Below are positions 34,440-46,500 of a stretch of 64,000 bases of DNA, piece by piece. The stretch spans positions 40,625,124-40,689,123 of the forward strand of contig OY757016.1 of NCBI GenBank assembly GCA_963580285.1. Direction: 5' to 3'. Every line of letters begins with the position of its first letter. Within the stretch, counting starts at the first letter, position 1. Source of the stretch: Lucinisca nassula. Taxonomy: Eukaryota > Mollusca > Bivalvia > Lucinida > Lucinidae. A program made the position numbers and the translations under genes. The notes under the pieces were generated by a model. It worked only from the letters and a program-made list of their open reading frames with translations. It searched no databases and was not told where the DNA came from.

Positions 34440-36525
34440 GTCTGTCCATCAGCACTTTTGACCAGTTATATCTCTGCAGCATGATCTCAATCTCAATCTC
34501 AAACCTTCATATTTGACATGTATGTTCCTTGTGACAAGGACTTTCCACACTTACAAACATCTTGACCTGTGACCTTGACCTATTTTGTCATAACTTTTGA
34601 ACAATCTAAGGTAAAGCCTTCATATTTGGCATATAGGTTCCTTGTGACAAGGGCAAAAAATTTGACCTGTGACCTACTTTATCATAACTTTTGAACGGTT
34701 TGAGAATGATCCTTCATATTTGGCATGTATGTTCCTTGTGTTGTGGCAAGGACTTCCAAACTTATACAAAAATTTTGACCTGTGACCTTGTCCTCTTACC
34801 TACTTGGTCATAACTTTTGAACCATTTGACATGAAGCCTTCATATTTGGCATGTAAGGCCCTTGTGACAAGGGCTTTGCACTTATACAAAACTTTTTGAG
34901 CTGTGTCCTTTACCTCTGCCCTACTTTATCATAACTGCATTCATATTTCGGATGTAGGTTCCTGTGACAAGGGCTTCTCAATGATACAAAAAATTGATCT
35001 GTGACCTTGACATTGACCTGTGACCTACTTTATCATAACTTTTGAACCATTTGAGATAGAGCCTTCATATATTCTCCTTGGGACAAGGGCTTCCCATCCA
35101 TACAAACATTTTGACCTGTAACCTTGACCTGTGACCTACTTTATTGTAAAATTTTAACTATTTGAGATAGAGCCTTCTTATTTGGCATGTATTTTCCTTC
35201 TGACAATGCCCCCCCCCCCCCACACCCATAAAAAAATTACCAGTGGCCTTGACTTTTGACCTACTTTGCCATAACTTTTAAACTATTGGAGATAGAGCCT
35301 TCATATTTGGGATATAAGTTCCTTCTTTTGACAAGGGCTTCCCACTCATACAAAAATATTTTGACCTTTGACCTTGACCTTTGACCTATTTTATCATAAC
35401 TTTTTAACCATTTAAGATAGAGCCTTCATATTTTTGCAGGCATGTTCTTTGTGATGAGGGCTTCCTACCCATACAAAAAGGTTGACCTGTGACCTTGACC
35501 TTTGACCTACTTTATCATAACTTTTGAACCATTTGAGAATGATCCTTCATATTTGGCATGTATGTTCCTAGTGTTGTGGCAAGGGCTTCCAAGTTATACA
35601 AAAATTTTGACCTGTGACCTTGTCCTCTTAGCTACTTGATCATAACTTTTGAACCATTTGACATGAAGCCTTCATATTTGGCATGTAAGGCCCTTGTGAC
35701 AAGGGCTTTGCACTTATACAAAACTTTTTGAGCTGTGTCCTTTACCTCTGCCCTACTTTATTATAAATGCATTCATATTTCAGATGTAGGTTCCTTGTGA
35801 CAAGGGCTTCTCACTGAAACAAAAAATTGATCTGTGACCTTGACATTGACCTGTGACCTACTTTATCATAACTTTTGAACCATTTGAGATGGAGACTTCA
35901 TATATTGCATGTATGCTCCTTGGGACAAGGGCTTCCCATCCATACAAACATCTTGACCTGTAACCTTGACCTGTGACCTACTTTATTGTAAAATTTTAAC
36001 TATTTGAGATAGAGCCTTCTTATTTGGCATGTATTTTCCTTCTGACAATGTCCCCCCCCCCCCCCCCCATAAAAAATTACCAGTGGCCTTGACTTTTGAC
36101 CTACTTTGCCATAACTTTTAAACTATTTGAGATAGAGCCTTCATATTTGGGATATAGGTTCCTTCTTTTGACAAGGGCTTCCCACTCATACAAAAATATT
36201 TTGACCTTTGACCTTGACCTGTGACCTATTTTATCATAACTTTTGAACCATTTAAGATAGAGCCTTCATATTTTTGCATGCATGTTCTTTGTGATGAGGG
36301 CTTCCTACCCATACAAAAAGTTTGACCTGTGACCTTGACCTTTGACCTACTTTATCATAACTTTTGAACCATTTGAGATAGAGCCTTCATATATGGCATG
36401 TATGTTCCTTCTGACAAGTGTCTCCCATCCATACAAAAAATTTGATCTGTGACCTTGACCTTTGACCTACTTCACCTTACTTTTGAACCATTTGAGATGG
36501 ACCCTTCGTATTTGTCATGTAGGTT
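34440..36525 (+). repeat. Satellite with an 840 bp higher-order duplication
   Basis: The order of variant units from about 34690 to 35520 is repeated from about 35530 to 36360. Shared peculiarities are GAATGATCCTTCATATTTGG, a G-to-C switch unit with GAGCTGTGTCCTTTACC, and a poly-C tract followed by CATAAAAAATTACCAGTGG (35208 and 36052). The offset is about 840 bases. The poly-C lengths differ between copies. Confidence 0.85.
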
Positions 36526-36528
36526 TCT

Positions 36529-36597
36529 GGAGGTAAAACAATCTGATAAAGAAATGAGTGTGAAGTACGAGTTTCTTTAACAGATTGTTTTACCTCC
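36529..36597. repeat. Hairpin with 17 bp arms
   Basis: GGAGGTAAAACAATCTG (36529-36545) and CAGATTGTTTTACCTCC (36581-36597), with a further AAAGAAA/TTTCTTT pairing inside. 36598-36831 shows no other feature. Confidence 0.75.
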
Positions 36598-36831
36598 CGA
36601 GGTTTATAAATCCCTTATTTCAAATAGGAGAAATGAATAATCTGTATATTACATGCTCTTCCATAGACTTTTAGGGCAGTTTGGATCTTGGATATTGGAT
36701 TTGAATTTCGGTACAGTTGACTGTTTACAGCTCATGTTAACAGTTCAATCAGCATAGTGTTACAGAAGCTGGCTGGAGGCAAAATTGGATGGGCGCCATT
36801 TGAAAGCATTGTCTACAGTTTTGAAAAAAAA

Positions 36832-38732
36832 CAAACAATAGGGCCATGATGGCCCTGGATCGCTCACCTGACCCATAGAGTAACAAGTGGGCCCCGGGGA
36901 GGTCCATTATTGACCCCAGGGCTATATTGTGCATAATGTTGAGGGAGGTCTAAAAAGGTGAAGCTTCATACCAAATATCAACAAAGGCTATAATTTGAAC
37001 AATCTTGGCAAAGGTCCACTAGATGAATTTTCACACCAAATATCAAAGACCTGGGCCATGTGGTTTTAGAAAAGAAGATTTTTATAAAGATATTCCCTAC
37101 CTAAGCCTATGTAGGACAGGCCTCCGTGGCCTAGTGGTTAAGAGCGCTGACTCTTAATCATTAGGTCTCTCACCGCTGTGGTTCGAGCCATGCTCGGGTC
37201 ACATGTGAGACGCCAAGTTCTGCAACAGAAGGTCAGGTGGGTTTTCTCCAGGTACTCCGGTTTTCGCCCACCTCTGATTAACGATCGGCTCATTATGAGT
37301 GAAATAATCTTGAAAGGGCCGTAAAACAACAACAAAAAAAAAAACAAAAAAACAAAGCCTATGCAAAACCAAATGGCCCGGGGGCTGGGGCACTTTTGGC
37401 CTCAGGGCTATAATTTAAACAATCTTGATAGAGGTCCACTAGATGAAGCTTCACATCAAATATCAAAGACCTGGGCCTTGCTGTTTCAGAGAAGAAGATT
37501 TTCTAAGATTATCTCTATATAAGTCTGTGTAAAACCAAAGGCTGCCGGGGCGGGGGCATTTGTGGCCCGAGGGCTATAATTTTAACAAGTTTGGTAGAGG
37601 TCCACTAGATGAAGCTCCATACCAAATATCAAAGACATGGGCCTTGCAGTTTCAGAGAAGAAGATTTTTAAAGATTTCCCTTTATAAGTCTATGTAAAAC
37701 CAAGGGTCTTGGGGCAGGGGCATTTTTGGCCAAAGGGCTATAATTTGACCAATATTGATAGAGGTCCACTAGATGAAATTTCACACCAAATATCAAAGAC
37801 CTAGGCCTTGTGGTTTCACAGAAGAAGATTTTTAAAGATTTTCCCTTAATAAGTCTATGTAAAAGCAAAGGGCCCCGAGGCGGGGGCATTTTTGGTCTCA
37901 GGGCTATAATTTGAACTATCTTGGTAGAGGTTCACTAGATGAAGCTTCATACCAAATATCTAAGACCTAGGCCTTGTGGTTTCAGAGAAGAAGATTTTTT
38001 CAAGATTTTCCCTATATAAGTCTATGTAAAACTAAAGGGGCCCAGAGCGGGGCATTTTTGGCCCCAGGGCTATAATTTGAAAAATCTTGGTTGAGGTCCA
38101 CAAGATGAAGCTTCATACCAAATATCAAAGACCTGGGCCTTGTATCATAGAAGAAGATTTTTAAAGATTTTCCCTATATAAGCCCATGTAAAACCAAAGG
38201 GCCCAGGGGTGGGGGCATTTTTGGCCCCAGCACTATAATTTGAACAATCTTGGTAGGGGTCCACTAGATGAAGCTTCATACCAAATATCAAAGACCTGGT
38301 CCTTGTGGTTTCAGAGAAGAGGATTTTTAAAGATTTTCTCTATATAATCCTATGTAAAACCAAAGGGACCCGGTGCAGGGGCATTTTTGACCCCAGCACT
38401 ATAATTTGAACAATCTTGGTAGGGGTCCACTAGATGTAGCTTCATACCAAATATCAAAGGTACTTGTGGTATCAGAGAAGAAGATTTTTTAAGTTTCGGT
38501 TGAAAAAAATCTATTTTTGGCTCCTGTGACCTAGATGTGCAACGGACCGCAACCATTTGAACAACTTTGAAAGGGGACCACCGAAGGATCAATACTGTGA
38601 AGTTTGGTCAAAATCGGATCAGTGGTTCAGGAGGAGATGTCGTTTGAAGAAAAAGTTTACGCACGCACGGAAGGACGCATGACAGATGAAAAGAGATCAC
38701 AAAAGCTCACCTCTACGTGACAGGTGAGCTAA
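36832..38732 (-). mobile_element. Pearl-like element with 165 bp satellite core, minus strand, intron 2
   Basis: Read on the minus strand it starts at the hairpin 38704-38730 (AGCTCACC...GGTGAGCT), followed by a GTGCGTGCGTAA region. It passes through about nine satellite units and ends at the hairpin AGGGCC-atcat-GGCCCT (36840-36856) and CTATTG. A SINE is inserted at 37112-37354. Confidence 0.85.
37112..37354 (+). mobile_element. tRNA-derived SINE, same family as 31266
   Basis: AAGCCTATG flanks the insert (37103-37111, 37355-37363), and the host satellite gives the empty site. The A-box-like TGGCCTAGTGGTTAAGAGCG and B-box-like GGTTCGAGCC are followed by CATGTGAGACGCCAAGTTCT and the shared core to GGGCCGTAAAAC, then an A-rich tail. 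Confidence 0.88.
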
Positions 38733-39270
38733 AAATTGAAGGAACAAAGTGTTTCAGGGAAAAACAACTAAAATGTGTGTTCGAGGAAAGCAAAACGTGC
38801 TTCCAATTCAATGGTCATGTCCATTTTTTCTATGTTTCAACGCTGCATCCGACACAAAAGTCACACATTCTGAACGTTTGTTCATATCTTTTATGACACC
38901 ATTGCGATGACGTCATGAATAACGTCGACGTGACTGAAACTCTCCCGCGTTTTAATATAACGATTTCACTGCACAAGTGGTATTCTGTATCTTGAACAAA
39001 AGTAGTTCCAGCTAAAGAGATTTATCTCCCCGGCTAAGAGGAAATATTTCTTCTAAGCAAAAAGGAAAATACCAAGTTTATGTCTGGTAGAAATCATAGT
39101 ATTTCTCTGTTATGCATGTAATATAACATGATATTGTCTGCCAAATAAAAGTGACAATGTACGATAAGTCACCTGGGTGTCTTGAATTACAAAATGGACT
39201 CCAGCTAAGTATAAGGTGGAAGACTCCATTCAGTACAATATGGGTTGAAATGGTACAAATTGGTTATTTT
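38733..39270. other. Intron 2 single-copy stretch
   Basis: Not repeated in the window. Contains ATGACGTCATGAAT near 38908, a CRE-like palindrome. No exon with an acceptable phase is seen. Confidence 0.4.
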
Positions 39271-40256
39271 TATCCCCACGCTTTTCGAAGAAAAAGTGGG
39301 GATATTGTAATGGTCTTCGTCGTCCGTACATCCGTCCGTCTGTCTTACCGGATAACTCCTCCTAGAAGGTTATAGATAGAAACTTGAAACTTTGGGAACT
39401 GAAGGATCTTTGGTCTGGGGAGTGCATGACACTTTCGGAATTTTGATCACACCCCTATAGGTGGGCCCAGGGGGTGGGCCCGCGGGGGTCAAAAATCAAA
39501 ATTTCCAGAACATGGTCATGTAATATATCAAAGTGAACGGCATGATGAGTAGAAAACATTACAACCAAATTTTGACCCCTGGAGTCAATTTTGAGGTCAC
39601 CAGAGGTCAAAAACTGATTTTGACCCCTTTACCGGATAACTCCTCCTAGACAGTTTTAGATAGAAACTTGAAACTTTGGGAACTGATAGATCTTTGGTCT
39701 GGGGAGTGCATGACACTTTCGGAATTTTGATCACACCCCTACGGGTGGGCCCAGGGGGTTTGGCCCGCGGGGGTCAAAATTCAAAATTTCCAGAACATGG
39801 TCGTGTAATATATCAAAGCAAAAGGCATGATGAGTAGAAAACATTACAACCAAAATTTGACCCCTGGGGTCAATTTTGAGGTCACCAGAGGTCAAAAACT
39901 GATTTTGACCCCTTTACCCCCATACATTATTGTTACCGGATAACTCCTCCTAGACCATTATGGATAGAAACTTGAAACTTTGGGAACTGATAAAACTTTG
40001 GTCTGGGGAGTGCATAACACTTTTGGAATTTTGATCCTACCCCTGGGAGTGGGGCCAGGGGTGGGGCACCTTGGGGATAAAAAATCAAAGTTTTCAGAAC
40101 ATGGTTGTGTAGCATATTAAATCAAACGGCATGATGAGTAGAATACATCACAATCAAAATTTTACCCCTCGGGGGTCAAACACCCCTAGGGGATGGCCCA
40201 GGGGGTGGGGCCCGTGGGGATATGCGATGGCTTGCCATCGACTGCGCGATTCTAGT
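39271..40256 (+). mobile_element. Pearl-like element, TATCCCCAC family, ending at the exon 3 splice site
   Basis: The 5' hairpin is TATCCCCAC / GTGGGGATA (39271-39304), followed by GTCCGTACATCCGTCCGTC. Three units of about 290-300 bp follow (ACCGGATAACTCCTCCTAGA, GAAACTTGAAACTTTGGGAA, GGTCTGGGGAGTGCATGACA). The 3' end is GTGGGGATATG, the hairpin CGATGGC-tt-GCCATCG (40225-40240) and TTCTAGT. The exon 3 acceptor lies 22 bases further on. Confidence 0.82.
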
Positions 40257-40278
40257 AGAATTATGATTTCTTTTTTAG

Positions 40279-40793
40279 GAAAATCTGAAGAAACAAGCAC
40301 ATCCAATGCAGAAAACAAAATCAGACACTCTAGTGGTAAAAGCGTTGCTGCAAAAACAGAAAAAGATTCAAGTAAAGGAAGTAATAGAAGTCGCTCAAGA
40401 AGTAAAAGCAATGAATGGGTAGTTCTGTCCTCTGAAGGTCATTCAGATGCTATCTGCGAGTCTGTAGAAAAAGGGAAAAACTCAGCTTCTGGGAGCAGAC
40501 CCAGAAGTAAAAGCAAGTCTGAAGAGAAAGAGGAACAATCTCAGTCGAGCGGAACAAGTTCTAGAACAAACAGCGAGTCTCGATCTTCGAGAAGCTCTAG
40601 AGAAAAAAGTACGCCTAAGGAGCTGCACCCTTCATCAGAGAAAAGTTCTAGAGCTGGAAGTGAAATAAGAGATGATGATAAGTCCACAGGTCAAAGATCA
40701 AGACATAGCAGTGAGGGCAAGTTGTCAAGGAGTGCATCAAAAGATGAGTCATCTAACAAGGAGAAGAAGCCTATTGCAGAGAGACTTGAATCG
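40279..40793 (+). CDS. Exon 3 of the unidentified gene, Arg/Ser/Lys-rich
   Basis: The acceptor TTTCTTTTTTAG| is followed by GA, which with the last base of exon 2 gives GGA (Gly). The frame is then open to the donor GAATCG|GTAATG, in phase 0. Residues about 453-624 are strongly low-complexity. Blocks such as SNRSRSRSKSNEW, SRPRSKSKSEEKEE and SESRSSRSSREKSTPKE alternate with glutamate- and serine-rich runs. Arg-Ser dipeptides are usual in nuclear speckle and splicing-related proteins and are targets of SR kinases; applying that here is inference. The open frame continues upstream into the neighbouring mobile element (to 40131) and downstream to 40889, but both extensions are intronic by splice signals and phase. 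Confidence 0.86.
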
Positions 40794-40967
40794 GTAATGG
40801 TAGCCCCAGATAAGGGGGGTGTAAGTAGGATAAGCAAGGGGATAATTTTTCTGCTGAAGTTCTTGAAAATGTATGCAGTGGGTACTTAAGGGTAATGAGT
40901 TCACCTTCAGGGGAGGCAACTCTTGCAAAAATATTTTTGTCTCCCATATCAATAGGGATCAACACAT

Positions 40968-41008
40968 AAAGGAAAGAATTTGCTCCTGAGGAGCAAGTTC
41001 TTTCCTTT
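40968..41008. repeat. 41 bp near-perfect palindrome
   Basis: AAAGGAAAGAA...TGCTCC on the left pairs with GGAGCA...TTCTTTCCTTT on the right around a three-base centre. It lies about 175 bases after exon 3 and 28 bases before the next element. Confidence 0.75.
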
Positions 41009-43557
41009 AAGAGTAGACCGCTTTTTAGCTCACCTGAGCCAAAGGCTCTGAGCTATTGTGATCGTTCACCGTCCGTTGTCGTCCTCCATCCGTCCGTCCA
41101 CAATTTCTTTAAACATCATCTCCACCTAAATCACTGAACAGATTCTGACCAAATTTGGCAGAAATAATCCTTAGGTGGTCCTCTCTAAAAGTTGTTCAAA
41201 GAATTCAATTCCATGCAGAACTCTGGTTGCCATGGCAACAAAAAGGGGAAAATAAGAAAAACCTTTAAAAATCTTCTCTGAAACCAGAAGGCCTAGGTCT
41301 TTGATATTTGGTATGAAGCTATATTTAATGGACCTCCACCAAGATTGTTCAAATTATAGCTCTGAGGCCAAAAATGCCCCCGCGTCGGGGCCCACTGGTT
41401 TTACATAGGCTTATATTGGGAAAAACTTTAAAAATCTTCATGTCTGAAACCAGAAAGCCCAGGTCTTTGATATTTAGTAAGAAGCTTCATCTTGTGGACC
41501 TCTACCAAGATTGTTCAAATTATAGCCCTGGGGCCAAAAACAGCCCCGCCCCGGGGCCCACTGGTTTTATATAGGCTGATATACGGAAACCAGAAGGTCC
41601 ATGTCTTTGATACTTGGTATGAAGCTTCATCTAGTGAAACTCTACCAAGATTGTTAAAATTATAGCCTTGGGGCCAAAAATGACCCAGTGCCGGGGCCTA
41701 GTGGTTTTACCATATGCTTATATATGGAAAACCTTTAAAAATCTACTTGTCTGAAACCAGAAGGCCCAGGTCTTTGATATTTGGTATGAAGCTTCTTCTA
41801 GTGGACCTCTCTACCTAGATTGTTCAAATTATAGCCCTGGGGCCATAAATGACCCCGCCCCAGGCCCAACTGGTAATACATAGGCTTATATAGGGAAAAC
41901 CTTTAAAAAATCGTCTTCTCTGAAACCAGAAGGCCCATGTCTTTGATATTTGGTATGAAGCTTCATCTAATGGACCTATACCAAGATTGTTCAAATTATA
42001 GCCCTAGGACCAATAATGCCCCCGCGCCGGGGCCCACTTGTTTTAGATAGGCTTATCCTGGGATGGAAAACCTTTAAAAAAATGTCTTCTCTGAAACCAG
42101 AAGGCCAAGGTCTTTGATATTTGGTATGAAGCTTCATCTAGTGAACCTCTACCAAGATTATTTAAAAATCTTCTTGTCTGAAACCAGAAAACTCAGGTCT
42201 TTGATATTTGGTATGAAGCTTCATTTAGTGGACCTCTACCAAGATTGTTCAAATTATAGCCCTGGGGCCAAAAGTGCTCCTGCGCCGGGGCCCACTGGTT
42301 TTACATAGGCTTATAGAGGGAAAACCTTTAAAAATTGTATTGTCTGAACCCAGAAGGACCAGGTCTTAGATATTTGGTTTAACGCTTCATCTAGTGGACC
42401 TCTACCAAGGTTGTTCAATTTATAGCCCTGGGGCCAAAAATGATTTTATATAGGCTTATATAGGGAAAACATATAAAAATCTTGTCTGAAACCAGAAGGC
42501 CCAGGTCTTTGATATTTAGTATGAAGCTTCAACAAATGGACCTATACCATGATTGTTCAAATCATAGCGTTGGGGCCAAAAATTGGCACCACCCTTGGGC
42601 CCACTGGTTTTACATTGACTTATTAGCTCCACTGGCCGAAGGCCAGCGGGGCTATTGTCATGGCCCTGTGTCCTCCGTGCGGTCGTGCGTCCGTCCGTCT
42701 GTGCGTTAACTTTTTCTTTAAACATCTTCTCCTCCTAAACTACTGGGCCAATTGTAACCAAACTTCACAGGAATGTTCCTTACATAGTCCTCTTCTAAAT
42801 TCCTTCAAAGAATTTTGTTACACCCAGAACTCTGGTTGCCATGGCAACAAAACCAAAAAAAATTAAAAATCTTTAAAAATCTTCTCCTCCAAAACCACCT
42901 GTTGGATTTCATTTTTATTTTGCATGACTGTTCCTTGGGTTGACCTCTTTCAGATTCCTTGAAGAAATTTTGATCCGACAAAAAACATGGCCGCCATGGG
43001 CGGGGCTTATTTTCCCTATTTAACATATAGTGTAATGCTAAAACATCTTATCCTCCTAAACTATTGGGCCCATTGTAACCAAACTTCACAGGAATGTTAC
43101 TTACTTAGTCCTCTTCTAAATTCCTTCATAGAATTTTGTTACACCCAGAACTCTGGTTGCCATGGCAACAAAACAACACAAAATATTAAAAATCTTTAAA
43201 AATCTTCTCCTCCAAAACCACCTGTTGGATTTCATTTTTATTTTGCATGAATGTTCCTTGGGTGGACCCCTTTCAGATTCCTTGAAGAAATTTTGATCCG
43301 ACAAAAAACATGGTCGCCATGGGCGGGGCTTATTTTCCCTATTTAACATATAGTGTAATGCTAAAACATCTTCTCCTCCTAAACTACTGGGCCAATTGTA
43401 ACCAAGCTTCACAGGAATGTTCCTTACTTAGTCCTCTTCTAAATTCCTTCAAAGAATTTTGTTACACCCAAACTCTGGTTGCCATGGCAACAAAACCACA
43501 CAAAAAATTAAAAATCTTTAAACATCTTCTCCTCCAAACCCACCTGTTGGATTTCAT

Positions 43558-46500
43558 TATCCCCTCGCACAACATAGTTGTGAGGGGGGATATAGCATTT
43601 GTCCTGTACGTACTTACGTACGTACGTACTTTTGTCATCGCTCTAGCGCAACGTACGTACATACTTTTGTCATCGCTCTAGCGCCACGTACGTACGTACT
43701 TTTGTCATGGCTCTAGCGCCTACATTTCTTGACCGATTTTAATATAACTTCACACAAACGTTCCTTACGACAATATCTGGAGCAAGATTCAACTTTCAAG
43801 GTCATGACCTCAAGGTCAAGGTCAATCTGGCTATTTTTTTAAAAACTTTGTCATGGCTCTAGCGCCTACATTTCTCCCCCAATTTCAATATAACTTCAAA
43901 CAAATGATCCTTATAAAAATAACTCGAGGGAGTTGGACTTTCAAGGTCATGACCTCAAGGTCAAGGTCACTGTGGCTATTTTTAGAAAAACAAAGTCATC
44001 GCTCTAGCGCTTACATTTCTTCACCAAGTTCAATATAACTTCACACAAATGATCCTAATAAAAATATCTTGAGCGAGTTCCACTTTTAAGGTCATGGCTT
44101 CAAGGTCAAGGTCACAGTTGCTATTTTTAGAAAAACTTTGTTATCGCTCTAGCTCCTACATTTCTTCACTGATTTCAATATAACTTCACACAAATGTTCC
44201 TTATGACAATATCTTGAGTGAGTTGGACTTTCAAGGTCATGACCTCAAGGTCAAGGTCACTGTGGCTATTTTTAGAAAAACAATATCTCAAGCCGGTTCG
44301 ACTATCAATGTCAAGGCCTCAAGGTCAAGGTCACTGTGGCTATTTTTAGCTCACCGTCACATAGTGACGAGGTGAGCTTTTGGGATCACTTTTCGTCCGT
44401 CGTGCGTCCGTCCGTGCGTCCGTCCGTGCGTGCGTCCGTAAACAATTCTTTAAACGACATCACCTAAACCACTGATCGGATTTTGACCAAACTTCACAGG
44501 AATGATCCTTAGGTGGTCCCCTTTCAAAGTTGTTCAAATGGTTCCGGTCTGTTGCACATCTAGGTCATAGGAGCCAAAACTTAAAAAATCTTCTTCTCTG
44601 AAACCACAAGGCCCAGGTCTTCGATATTTCGTATGAAGCTTCATCTGGTGGACCCCTACCAAGATTGTTCAAATTATAGTGCTGGGGCCAAAAATGCCCC
44701 CGCTCCGGGGCCCTTTGGTTTTACATGGGCTTATATAGGGAAAATCTTTAAAAATCTTCTTCTCTGAAACCGTAAGGCCCAGGTCTTTGATATTTGGTAT
44801 GAAGCTTCATCTAGTGGACCCCTACCAAGATTGTTCAAATTATAGTGCTGGAGCCAAAAATGCCCCCACTCCGGGGCTCTTTGGTTTTACATGGGCTTAT
44901 ATAGGGAAAATCTTTAAAAATCTTCTTCTCTGAAACCGCAAGGCCCAGGTCTTTGATATTTGGTATGAAGCTTCATCTAGTGGACCCCTACCAAGATTGT
45001 TCAAATTATAATGCTGGGGCCAAAAATGCCCCTGCTCCAGGGCCCTTTGGTTTTACATGGGCTTATATAGGGAAGAGCTTTAAAAATCTTCTTCTCTGAA
45101 ACCGTAAGGCCCAGGTCTTTGATAATTGGTATGAAGCTTCATCTAGGGGACCCCTACCAAGATTGTTCAAATTATAGTGCTGGGGTCAAATATGCCCCCG
45201 CTCCGGGGCCCTTTGGTTTAACATGGGCTTATATAGGGAAAATCTTTAAAAATTTTCTTCTCTGAAACCGTAAGGCCCATGTCTTTGATATTTGGTATGA
45301 AGCTTCATCCCACACGGCCATGGTCCTTCTCCCCCCCCCCCTTCCGGGGCCCTTTGGTTTTAAATGGGCTTATATAGGGAAAATCTTTAAAAATCTTCTC
45401 TGAAACCGCAAGGCCCAGGTCTTTGCTATTTGGTATGAAGCTTCATCTAGTGGACTCCTACCAAGATTGTTCAAATTATAGTGGTGGGGCCAAAAATGCC
45501 CCCGCCCCGGGGCCCTTTGGAATTACATGGGCTTATATAGGGAAAATCTTTAAAAATCTTCTTCTCTGAAACCGCAAGGCCCAGGTCTTTGCTATTTGGT
45601 ATGAAGCTTCATCTAGTGGACTCCTACCAAGATTGTTCAAATTACAGTGGTGGGGCCAAAAATGCCCCCGCCCTAGGGCCCTTTGGAATTACATGGGCTT
45701 ATATAGGGAAAATCTTTAAAAATCTTCTTCTGTGAAACTGCAAGGCCCAGGTCTTTGATATTTCATATGAAGCTTCATCTTGTGGACCTCTACCAAGATT
45801 GTTCAAATTATAGCCCTGGGGCCAAAAATGCCCCCGCTCCGGGGCCCTTTGGTTTTACATAGACTTGTGTAGGGAAAATCTTGAAAAATCTTCTTCTCTG
45901 AAACCACAAGGCCTAGGTCTTTGATATTTGGTATGAAGCTTCAGCTAGTGGACCTCTACCAAGACTGTTCAAATTATAGCCCTGAGACCAAAAATGTCCT
46001 CGCCTCATGGCCTTTTGGTTTTACATAGACTTATATAGGGAAAATCTTTAAAAATCCTCTTCTATGAAACCACATGGCCTAGATCTTTGATATTTGGTGT
46101 GAAATCTCATCTAGTGGACCTCTTTGAAGATTGTTCAAATTATAGCCCTGGGGCCAAAAATGCCCCCGCCATGTGGCCCTTTGGTTTTACATAGACTTAT
46201 ATAGGGAAATCTTTAAAAATCTTCTTCTCTGAAACTGCAAGGCTCAAGTCTTAGATTTTTGGTATGGAGCTTCATCTAGTGGACCTCTACCAAGATTGTT
46301 CAAAATATAGCCCCCCCCCCCCCCTAGCTTATGTAGTGCTGGGGCCAAAAATGCCCCGCCCCGGGGCCATTTGCTTTTAAATAGGCTTATATAGTGAAAA
46401 TCTTTAAAAAAATCTTCGTCTCTGAAACCGCAAGGCCAAGGTCTTTGATATTTGGTGTGTAGCTTCATCTAGTGGACCTTTGCCAAGATTGTTCAAATTA

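Larger units (their letters stand above)
33174..36525 (+). mobile_element. Pearl-like element with TTGACCTGTGACC satellite, split by a hAT relic
   Basis: The 5' end is AGCTCATCTGGGCTGAAGG... to GAGGAGCT (33174-33195). The element resumes after the hAT insert with GCCTCCGTCTTCTGTTGTCTG. It then carries about 16 units of about 120 bp (CATAACTTTTGAACCATTTG, AGCCTTCATATTTGGCATGT, GACAAGGGCTTCCCA). No clear 3' hairpin is seen before 36525. Confidence 0.68.

Noticed and set aside
38905..38920. CRE-like TGACGTCA as a promoter mark
   Set aside because: The word occurs at several unrelated places (about 691, 33690, 38908) with no exon or transcription start evidence nearby.
40131..40889. 252-codon frame as a single-exon gene
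   Set aside because: Only 40279-40793 is exon by splice signals and phase. The rest lies in the adjacent mobile element and intron 3.
42516..43412. Several 60-123 codon frames in both strands
   Set aside because: They repeat with the 335 bp satellite period and so are shadows of tandem non-coding units.
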